Below the pieces are notes generated by a model. That model was not told the DNA's origin. It searched no databases and was given only the letters and a program-made list of their open reading frames with translations. A stretch of DNA of 64,000 nt from Parelaphostrongylus tenuis (lineage: Eukaryota; Nematoda; Chromadorea; Rhabditida; Metastrongylidae): the NCBI GenBank assembly GCA_019055375.1, contig JAHQIW010000099.1, positions 1 through 64,000 of the forward strand, read 5' to 3'. This document shows positions 20,170 through 32,100 of this stretch, piece after piece. Made by a program: the position numbers and the translations under genes. Position 1 is the first letter of the stretch; every line of letters starts with the position of its first letter.

Positions 20170-23100
20170 GTAAGACTGCGGAACGTCTTGATGTTGTAGA
20201 AGGTGGGAGACATCATGACTCATGTAGATCTTTTAGTGATACCCAACATAGGATTTTGGAGAAGATGATACGACCAAACGAGATTTTCACCATGGAGTTG
20301 GAACGGCTCAACAATCTCGTATGTTCTTTAATCGACTGTTCCTTACAAACCGCAATAAAAGTAATCTTCTGTAGTTCTTGAGAATGCTTTTAGCCGTCTT
20401 CGCGAGGTTTGATTATGAATGAATCACTGGCAACAGATCGGCAGACATGCGTGTTTCGGGGTTTCGCGATCATCAGTGTCGTTTCTCGGCCACTTTTTTC
20501 GTGTTCGTAAGAAACAGTCGATTAACCCTTTCCGGATCGCGGATCCTTGGCCTCCGCACTTCAATCTCGCAGCCCTGGAGGGTCTGCCCACCACCTCTGC
20601 ATCTCTAACACCCAGCGTGCCACTGCGAGTTGCAGCACGCTGGGAGTTCGAGATGCAGAGGAGATGGAGCAGACCGCCTAGATGTCAAGTAGAGATACAG
20701 AGGCCTTGAATCCATAGTCTCGTTAGGGTTAAAGAAGTATTATATTGCCCATATCAGCCGCAAAGCATCGACTGTAGGTAGGCAGTCGTGTATGATTCTT
20801 TTTCGCTTTCCCTTTGTTCGGTGCTCGTTCTCTGAGATAAGGGACGAGTGGCTGAGAAAACAGCAATGATGATAGCGAAATCGTGGAAACACGCGTGTTT
20901 GCTGAACTGTTGCCACTAATGAATTCACAAACAAATTTGAAAGAAACGCTTTGAAGCACTCTCAAAGGCTATATATGAATAATCTGATAACATGATAACA
21001 TGTATGAGCTTGTTATGAGGCTTAGTACGGCACTTATATGACCTGCACCCTTCTAGACTCCTCAGTAGCACAGTGCCCTTCGATTCAGTCGATTCCTCGA
21101 GGATATAGCCTTAAGTAAAAAGGAATCGGCGTGGATTAATAGATCATCGCAAGTCAGGCGACAAAAACCCCCAGCATTGCAGTGACCACAGTCGAGTGCT
21201 TGTGCTCGGTAGAATGAATCAAACTCTACTCTCGACTATTCCTATAGACCTCGCTTAAACAAGTGATAATCTGATAACATGATAACCTGTTTGAACTATG
21301 TGTGAATCTTGTACGCGTTTTTTTTTTTCTGTTTTTTAAAGTCATAATCCGGTTTCCAACGTATAACGCGGGTCTCATCACATCAATGATCTGATTTGTT
21401 GCCGAACTGGCACAGTCTTTAGATTTGCACATGGGTTCAACCATTACAAGAGCTTTGTCTTTTCCACGCACGTCGCTGAATGTTTGTGAGATCGTTTCCG
21501 CCTTGGCTCCTGCGATATCTCCATAGCATTCGCAAGTTTTCATTCTCTGAGCGCGGTTCCCAGGACGACGGTCAGACGAGGACATCCGTTGATTGTGCGA
21601 AAGCTTCTCATAGATATGTTTGGTATCAATCTATGCCAATCCAACAGGGGTGAGAGGAATAGTTGCTTCAAAGCGTGGTTAAAGCGGTGACCATGTTTGT
21701 ATCATTGTGTGACAGTGCTAGTCATGCTCTTCCTTACCACCGTTTTCTTTTTTTTTTGCGCCACCATTCATCGCAATTGGGAGCGCAGTGGTCGAGTGGT
21801 TGTGGTGCTCGTCGCGGCGCACATGCGGCCGAGCTTCGTCCCCCCTCCCCCCTTCCTCCCGCACTCTTTCTGGCAGCCAACAACAACGTCTCATGGAACG
21901 CCATAGCCAGCCAAGCTATCCTCGCGATTGCGGGAAGATTCGCTCAACCTACGACGTTCAAGAGAATACGAATAATCAAGTTGAACGCTAGATGTACTTG
22001 GATCCGCACGTGAAAAAGCACTGTGAAGAAGGATTAATAGTGTTTTAAAAAGTGGATCCCAGATCCACTTCGTGCATTATTCGTGTCGCTCAGTCATGCT
22101 CCCCAATGTCCTCATATTTCACGTGGCGCATAGACTGCGACTTGAAAATTCACGACAAAGAATGATGGTTGAGAAGATCTTCATTTCAGCCGTAGAGGTT
22201 TCCGAGCTGTGGCGTTCACTTTAGTGATTTCAAGGGAATATTGGGAGAGGGGATTGAACAGTGCATCGTTGATTCACCTGACTTTCTCAGTACATTGCAT
22301 CGCTAATCTTTGCGCATCCCTGCCTCCTGTTTTTCGATTAAAATAGGAGAGTTTTTAGCGTTGATCAATTTTTGAGGGATGTACCATTCATTCTCGGTTT
22401 TCCGAGGCATCATTCGAGGTTACTGAATCCATTTCTGGTCTTTCTAGTGACTTGGCATGGCCTACTGATGGATTAAGTCACTGCGGCTATATTTCCCGAC
22501 AAGTGCAGTACCAATATACCGACCCTGGAGGGATGGAGGGCTTGGAGCATTGAGCGCGTGATCGAACCAATGACCTTCGATCAGTTGACCATCTGTATAG
22601 CAGAGCACTTTTAGCCACTGCGACAGACTCTCTCTCTCTTTCTCAGTACTAAGGCAACGTGGTATTTTTAATACAAGCATACAATGTCAGATATCCGTAT
22701 GTTGTTTCTGTTACTCAAATTAGTTTGTTTGTAAGACAATATGGTTTGCCTGGAATGAAGTTTGCCTGATTGTTTATACAAATAACCTCTGCTCTCATTG
22801 TCATAAACTTTGGAACATGAGAATCATAGCCAGATTCGTTGCTTATGTGCTTATGTTTAACGAGTATGGGGCGCCGTGGCTAAATGCTTCAGATGCTCGT
22901 CACGGCGCACTGGAGCTAAACCTCCGCCCCCCCACTCTCCCACTCAGCCTCTTCGGCAGTCAACAACGAGCGCTCTATGGAACGCCACAGCCAGAGTATC
23001 CGGAGATTTCAAGGAGAGGCGCTCAATCAGCATTCTACGACTTTCAAGAAGAAGATGAAAAAAACGAGTTAAATGTTAGAAGTCCTGGGACCGTGAAATA

Positions 23101-26100
23101 AAAGGTCAATAAAGTGTCAAGTTCTACCAGTATCATTCGAAGATTTATGTATGAGGGCTAGATAGTAATAAGAATCCTTCACGTAATCACGTGTTCAATA
23201 AATTTATTGAGAACAAACATGCAGGAACCGCCGGTGGTTGGTGGTTAGTACACGCCCCCGCAAAGGGCTAGTTGTGGGTTGATTCCCGCCCGAGATTCAA
23301 AGTTTTGTGCAACATTCAAGAATATTTGATATCTAGTCCTAACATCGTGTCACTGCTATAAAAAGTGGTAAAATGAACAAAATTCCTCTTCTTTCTTCTT
23401 ATCAATCGGCTTCGTATATTAGGAAAATTATTCTGCATCTAATGAAGACAATGAAAAAAGTACGAAAGCAGGGTTTCATCGCTTTGTATCTTGTCCTATG
23501 TTGCTTGCCCAATAGGCGGATTAGCACCAACAATTGCTGAGATGTTATCTCTTACTTTGCCTTTCTTCAACTCTTCAATAAAAGAGTGTTTATGACTCTA
23601 ATGTGGTATTATTCCTCCGTAGAAAATTAGTATACTCAAAATAGCTAGTATAGTTTTTTTTCTTGAAAAAAGATCTGGAGTTTTGTTGAAAATGACGCTA
23701 AACCACTTCTTCGTCAACTTTTCAGTCTCTTCTTGCAAGCCTATATCAAATCGACCGTAAAAGATCTGGTCTCAATTGATTAAATGGCTAGCGGTCAGAG
23801 TAGTGAAAAATAAAGGATAAAGTCCTCGACGTTGGTCTGTCCCTGATTGATACTCCTGCGATCGTTTTTAATTTTTAGCTTTGTTTGAGGTGAATGAACG
23901 CATATCTGACCTTAATAGTAGTGACTCGCGGTGGCGTAACTCTATATAAAATCAGTGCTGTTTATTCTCCCTGAAAAATTTGATAAATTTACCGACGGAG
24001 GGAATGGATGGCTTGTTGAGCCATAAGCGCCGGAGGGAACCATCAACCTTGTGTGCAACGTAGAGCATCTCTGACTACTGCTCTGCATGCGCTCCTTTGA
24101 AAGAATAGAAAAAGAGGATGCCTTCTCTGAATCCAGTCGTGTATTAAGGTAAGCACAGTTCCCCCCCCTCCCCCCCCCCCCACCCCCTCTGGTCCGTGTT
24201 CAATATAACATATTCAATCTATCCGTGATCTGAGCAGTACTGTGCCATTTAGCCGCGGCCAGCTCAAGACTGCGCCGTGTTTACTGCGATTGAAGCAAAT
24301 TCTCACTTGTGAATTATTGCCTTGAAGCCGTAGCTAACGATTGGGACGGGAATTCATGTCCTTTTTTACTTTGTTGATATAATCTTTATCTTTGTCAAAG
24401 AAATCACCTGTCGGGTCAAATGGGCTACGCGACTTTGTGAACTTTTTCTTGCGTGTGCCTTCAATGCGATATGCTATGATGACAAAAAGCGTGGCTTTGG
24501 ATGGCATTGATTACATCATATGTTACATTTCACATTTGATTTAGGCTGGATCAGCTATTCATTGTTCTCAATTGTCAAAATTGTGCCTTTGTATCACTAT
24601 ATCGTTCTCCAAGTTTTGGCACTAGAGCAATAAACATCAAATTCGTTGACTAGAACTGAACAAATATGCATGATTTCGATACCGCTCAACTGCTCATTTT
24701 CTTGCGAACAGTTTAGTATGCAACATGCCTGTACTCGCTGCGAGATGGAGCTGTCTTGGAAAGAAGCTCGCTTCATGCACGAATGGCGCGTAGGGGAAAA
24801 GTATAATGACGTGACGCGCAAGATTAATGGAGCTTACGGCGATGATACGATTGCAGAAAGGACGGCTATGAAGTGGTTGGCAAAGTTCGCAACTGTAGAG
24901 AACAGTCTGGAGGTTCAGTCGCTCTCGGACCTTCCACAGAAGCTCGTGTGCTCCGCTTCCTAGCAATTTTATCTATGCGCCATTCGTGCATGAGTAGAAG
25001 GCGAATTTGCCCTCATGACAGCTATCTTAGAGAAAGTATAGGCAAATTGTATACTAAAATGTTTGCAAGAAAATGGTAATTGAACGGTATTAAAACCATG
25101 CTTTCTAGTTAGTTTTGGTCAATAAATTTTGTTATCATTTTTTCCAAGCCAGAACCAAAACCCACCTTTTTTGAAATTCAATTCTTCGTAGGAGCAGAAT
25201 ACAGTGGTTTTTATGAATTCGCGATCTTTCCAAAAATCTATCTTGATTTTACTATAGTCTCATATTTTGTTTTCTTTTGAAAATCTTGATTTCAATTTGG
25301 TCTATAAGTCTCTAGAAAAATCTACGTCTTACGACAATCAGCCAAAAATGCTGTATAAGTCTGTTGAGTTAGTAAGTTCATCTACACTGGTTATCAAAAA
25401 CGTCAACAAATCTTCAAAGAACGACTTTGGAATTATGTTGAAGCTGACTTTCCAATTTTTTTCGGCCATAATTTAGTCGTATATATTGTAGTCAATATGT
25501 TTATCTCCCAACCAAAATCTACTCAATGTGAAGGAAATTTTTCGGTGTTGACTCGCTTTTGGCAGTGTAGCTTTCTACTTCAAAGTGCTCTAGAAATGAG
25601 TCGGTGAAAGACAGAAATTTCCTCTCTTTTCGTGCTGTAATAAACGACTGCGAAAGCCAATTCAAGAGAGACGAATGGAATGAAGTTTATGGAATGTCTC
25701 ACAATTTCTCCTTTTGTTTAAAACTTACGCGAGCTTGCTAATCTTCTTCAGTAATGATGGTTGCGTTTTAGCAATTTCGCCTAAGAGTCTGAGGCCTACA
25801 CCTGACAAAACGACTGTGAAGAAGGCTATGTTGTTAAACGTCAACCATCGCTTCTGAAAAGATACCAGCTTGGCGCAAATTTCAAATCGAAGAACAGTTC
25901 GGGAGATACTTTTTTATTTACGTGCAGAATTTTTGTGGAATTTGTTTTGAATTTTTATTTGGATATTTTTCCCTGACACATGCATCAGTGATGAGTAAAA
26001 CATTTGGCATTGATTATTCCCAGATGATTGTGCCATGCTTTCGGTTGCATTAAGCGTCGCCGACATAGTTGAATCCATGCTTAGTCTATGCAATAACTTA

Positions 26101-29100
26101 CGATGTTTCATCGATTTGCCAAGTGAGTGTTTTTATTTTCCCAGACAAGCTCCGGTAACTAATTACCGTTCCCTAAAGAAATGAAGACTTGATGAACTCG
26201 GCATGCGAGATAGGCTTAAAGACCGCCATTTGTCATTGTAGAAACCATCTCACTTTCTAGTAGCGTTCATTCAATCGCTAATATAATGATATTATGTATG
26301 CAATATAGGTAATGTGTCTAATATGTTATATATGTAATATGTATCATATCATATATCCCATCACTCAATCATATCTTAGTATTTATCATGTGATATATGT
26401 AATATGAAACTTTCTCGTGAAGTTTCACGAGAGTACAAGCAACCACTCTGTCTCACTTTCATCGATCTGAAGAAAGCCTCTGATTCAATGGAAACAGAAG
26501 CGGTTATAGAGGCTCTGGACAACCAAGGCGTCCCTACTCGTACATAATGATTCTTCGTGAGCTTTACAAAGATTTCACGACCAAAATATCTCCATTCTAC
26601 AACAATATCACCATTGACATAAGAAGAGGGGTTCGACAAGGCGATACAATTTTGCCAAAACTATTCACTGCCACCCTACAAAACGTCATGCGAAAATTAG
26701 AATGGGACGATATGGGAGTGAAAATTGACGGTCGACAATTAAACCATCTTCGTTTTGCTGACGATATCGTTCTCATAACACCAAACATCAGCCAAGCGGA
26801 ACGAATGTTGACTGATTTCGATAACGCCTGTGGAAAGATCTGGTCTTCAACTGAATCTAACGAAAACAATGTTCATGAGGAACGGATGGGTTTCTAATGC
26901 CCCATTCACGCTCAACGGAACGACAATCTCCGAATGCTCCAGTTACATCTATCTAGGTCGTGAAATCAACATGATGAACGACCTAGCTCCAGAGCTGAGC
27001 AGGAGGAAACGAGCGGCTTGGGGAACGTTTAAGAGCATCGAAGATGTAGTGAAGAGGACAAAGAACATCCGACTCCGTGCCCACCTTTTCGACTCGACAA
27101 TTATCCCTGCCCTAACGTATGCAGCAGAAACCTGGTCGCTACGTAAGCAGGATGAAAGATCACTTGCCGTTATCGAACGCGCAGTCGAAAGGTCGATGCT
27201 AGGAGTATCCCGTATCTCGCAAATGAGAGAAAGGATCCGAAGTTCCGACCTACGTCAACGATCGAAAATTAGAGACGCCGTTCTACACGCCAGGATGTCG
27301 AAAATCAGGTGGGCCGGACACGTGATGCGCTTCAACGACAACCGATGGACGAGAGCCGTTACCGACTGGATTCCTCGGGACGTCAAGCGCTCTAAAGAAA
27401 GACCACTGACCCGTTGGTCCGATTTCTTCACGAAAGCGATAGAAGAAAGATATGATGCTCAGCGAATCCCTAGAGCGAGGAGGACCCACTGGGCTACTCT
27501 TGCACGCGATAGGGAAAAATGGAAAAGTTGCTGGTACCCGCTCGAGTCACTCGAAGATTAACGGGACGACAGGTGATACAGGTGATATGTAATATAAATA
27601 GTATCTCTCCCTCCACCTGCCTATAATCGTGACTTTTGCCAACTATGAAAAAGCGTTTGGCCACGTCAAAACAAATGTAGTACTACCAGCTTACCTACTG
27701 AGGAATGGATCCGTCCGACATAACAGCTCTGCAGACTGATGTTGAATCGCACCACAGAAATAAAGCTTTTTCATCGACCCCTTACCATGCTCATAGGAAA
27801 GGTTCGACAAGGCGATGCTATATCTCCAAAGTTGTTCATTGCCACACTGCAGTGGTCAATGAAGTCGTTCTAAAGAAACGAGAAGAGCATACGTGTTGAT
27901 GGAAAATTTCTATCAAACTTTTTCGTAAACGACATCATTATCCTTTTCGAGGAATACCAAAAAGCCGGAAATGATATTCAAGAAACTTGAACCACACTGG
28001 TAAAAAGATCGAACTATGCAGAAATTGGAAGAATATTCAGTTCATGAAAAAGCGATAGGGCAGTGGTGAACAAATCAAACTGGATGGTTTTTTCATCGCG
28101 GAAATCACCTCGTTTGTGCTCTTAGACGTTTATTGAACTTGGAAGAACAGTCCAGAGGGAGAAGTTAGACAGAAGAAGAAGAGCAGCATAAACCACATTT
28201 GAGTCACTCAAAGAACTTACCGGCCACCGTGCTCACATTTTCAATTCGACAGTCCTCGTAGTGCTCTGATATATAACAGGGACGCCGGTAGAGACTTCGA
28301 GTACGTCAGAAAAACTGTAGACAATCCATCTTATGTAGTATAGTCTGCGCTTACAACTTCTAGCCCGCTTCACAGTTGGACCAGTCATTCAGTAAGAATA
28401 ACAGACGACAAATGGGACGATAAATGTAGATTGGGTTATGTGAGAACTTTGTCTCATTGACTTTTTTTTTCAAATTTCGCTACAGAGATTCAATATTGTC
28501 TGTGAGAATGTATAGAACCTATTTAAAGTTGGCATGTCAGAGTTAAACATACGTTTCGGCGGTGTTGTTGGCTTCATCGGTGGTCCACGCTCCACACTGA
28601 ACACCTACTTTAGGGCAGGGATGAGGAGACATAATTAAAGGTTATATCACCAATTTTTTAGTCGATGGTATACGGCTGGATGAATTCGATAGAATCACAT
28701 GAGAGTACATACGTCCACGAGGTCGACCACTACCTACACGTTGAGCGTACGTGTTCTTGACTAAAAAGCTGACTAACAGTTGCCAATGTTTTACAAATCG
28801 CGGTAAGACACGCGCACTACCCGCTGCATTAAACCACCACCGTTGACGACTATCGCGACGCAAAGAAACGATAAATATACCGGATCCGCAAAAGAAACGA
28901 ATGAAAAATATACCGGGGTCCGCAAAACTTATAAAGACGGGCCGTCCAATATCTTATTATGTGAAATCTATCGCTGTAAGTGTGTTATCTCATACGTTAA
29001 AGAACGTTTTTGGAGTGACAAAACTTGCAGTAGTTTTCTATTCGAGAGTATTACATTTATAAAAAGTTTAAGAGATTAATTCACTGTGAGCATGTGAAAT

Positions 29101-32100
29101 TCACGGAGGCTGTTGTTAAAGAATCTGATAGTGTAAGTGGGAAATAAATTCACCGCTTTTTGTTTAAACGAATTATGAACAACGCAAAATAAATGCAAAA
29201 ATCGCAGACTTTGCTCTTTGAGGTAAACTAGTGTGTGGAACTAATTTCACCTCCTATTCGTGTTGATGTGAGAAACACCATGTGCCACTTATTTCATCAG
29301 TTTCCAGCAGTAATTAAATTAATGAAGTAAGCAAAATGGTAGTTAAACGATAGAACGATACTTGTCGTTTTTCCGATTTGTTGAAATTTAAGTGCAGTAC
29401 AAAGTGGCTATGTTCAATTATGGTCAATTTACGGAGCTATTTTTTTTTTTCGTAGTCATTCCATTCGGCTTGAATCAAATTTACATTTGTGAGTTGCTTA
29501 CTCGACGCTAACTATTCTGCTTTGTCGCTTCAATCAGTTCTACGGAGTACTCACTTCATCTAAATAGAACAAGAAAGTCGTGATTTTGAGGTGATGCCGG
29601 ACGAAAATGATTTTTCTGTTTGATTTTAGATTTTCATACAAAAATTACTCTTCGTGTTTGATGCCGTTCACTTAAAGCTTTTTAAGAATTCTTTCTTAAT
29701 TATCTCATTAGAGTTCCTATATCTATTTGTATTTATCCAGTAAGTGTCTTTTCGTAAGACTTGGAAAACTAGCACAAATTATAACGAATAAATTTCAAAG
29801 CCATTCGAAACACGGCTCAAAACATCTAAGATTAGCATTTTCAATCAAATTATTTTTTTTTCAAATGTTAGCATGCTTTGGTCAACATTACAACCGTTCG
29901 CATGTTGATGACAGCACCAAGAGATTATTATTCTTTGATGCGTTTTTCTCATCTATCACTAGTGATAAAGAAGTTTTTGGGAGGAAAAAATCGTGATTGG
30001 TTACTAATCTAATCAAGAACTGACAAGCATTAGTGTTTTTTTAGTTTCACGAAAAGTATTGAAATCTCGTGTTCTCCAAAAAGCGAAGATGAATTCAGTT
30101 TTTTCAAACCAACAGATAATGTTGAGAGAGCTCTTAGTCCTTCATAATAATCACTTTTCTCTATCCTTTATGTCGACTTAGTGATATTACTGATGTGATA
30201 ACTCCCAAAACCGACTATATATCAAGCTCGGCATTCTTAAGTAAATCATTGTTTTTCCATTTTGAGCCAAGCGCGAAATTTCTATAATACAATATATTTT
30301 GACAACTGACGTTTTGGCGGTTCGCCTTCTTCACAGCCTGCAAAGATCAAGTTGCCCGCAATCCGAATAAAATCACGAACTCTAGAGTGCAACCGCATCA
30401 AGCACAAAACACTTTCAACATATTGCTTTTCATGAGTTGTCCACTGAGTTATACAAGTAACAGACCGACCGCGTAGTGATCACATGGACTGTGATTGCGT
30501 GTTCATCTATACGGTTCGTGTTGATATTGATGGTGTTTACCCAAAATGCTTCCAAAATCTTACCCGCTGAGGTCCTATGTACTAGTGTGAAAATGGTGAC
30601 TACTACTGCTAAATCCTCCCCCCACATGTTTTTCTGTTTTATGCGGACCTAATAAAGAACTTGGATTTTGCATCAGTCTTCCTGTCTACCCTTCCCGTTT
30701 GGCAAATCTACTGTCGCTTCACGTTTCACAAGAAATTTGGAAAACTATATCAATCTCATGCAAGTCTATCAAAGGAAGAGTGTGTGATACGTCATATCGT
30801 CTTCACCGTTATGACGTATCACACACTCTTCCTTTGATAGACGGTAAGCAAGCGGTTTGCGAATAACCTGCATTCTCAGAGTATTCGTTGTTCTCAATAA
30901 CAGTTACTATTTTTCCAGACTTGCTCTTTTCAAACAGTGTCGGATAGCTGGATTTATTTCGTTTGAAAAAAGTAGCACGATGAAAGAGACTTTGCTTTCG
31001 CTGGAAAGTTGGTTTCGCCGCACTTTATTTCCACTTAACCAATCCTGAGCAGCTTCATTTCTTAGTCGATGCAAATGGCTATTTCCCAAAGCAATATTAG
31101 GAACTCTACCATATCCTATTTCTTTGGTATCACATGGTAGTATAGCCAGTCTCGGATAGTTCAATGTGCATTTCTAGAAAATGAAGCATTATTTTTTGCA
31201 ATACTTCACGGATGAGTTATATACACTCCGAGTGTTCGTTCATTAATTTGAAGCATCTCTCCATCTTCTGTATGGAGCAGGTAATCCGAGAATCTTCTAT
31301 AAATCCACAGCAGTGTAAAGATCGGAATTTAATTGGCGAGGTCATTAATGCCCGAATTCGCATAATTTGCGAGGTACCGAAAGCCAAGTAACAAAAATGC
31401 ACTTTTTAAATTATTCTCTCCTCTCACCCTTTACGCACAAAAAATGGCGTTCGTGGAAAACAACTTGCGAATAGCAGCCATTGTGTGTGCACGAAAAGAG
31501 TGTAGAGATCCTAAAATTGGTTTGAGAAATAGCAACTTGAAATGGCTACGAAAATGTAGTTCCGGAGAATAAATTTAGAAGAAAAACGTGCCCCGAAACG
31601 AAGTTACTAGCATGAGTAACGTCTCGTTTATTGTCCCTTTTTTTTTCAAACAAATGTAACTATAAAATGTTTGAAATTGGCAGACATAGACTAGTCGGTA
31701 GCGATTATCAAAATGTACCAAACACTTCGACATGCTGCCCACAAGTTCGCATCCGCTCATGCGACCATCTACGAACAACGCAAGCGTGCATATGTCCTAG
31801 TGGTATAGACGATGGTCGCATGAACATAGGTGCGGTTTGCTTAATCCACTGTGAAGCGTTCGGCGACAAATACATCTTTGAAGCGGGAAGACAACTCTGC
31901 ATCCGTATAACATCTAGACGGGAAGACTAATGCTGAACCAAGTTCACCATAATGCTCACAAGGGACAGGGACACAGAAACATGATAGGGAGTGTTTTGAA
32001 GCAGTCACCATCCATGCAGCAAGGACATTAGACTTCGCCGCGTAAGAATTTGTAAGTGTTTTGGATAAATACCATCAGTTCAGATATGAAGCGGAAGGAG

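Noticed and set aside
21226..21585. 119-codon minus-strand frame
   Set aside because: Low-complexity basic peptide without splice signals or motif; likely chance.
24646..24963. 105-codon plus frame as an intact transposase
   Set aside because: Only the N-terminal HTH is present and the frame ends before any catalytic residue.
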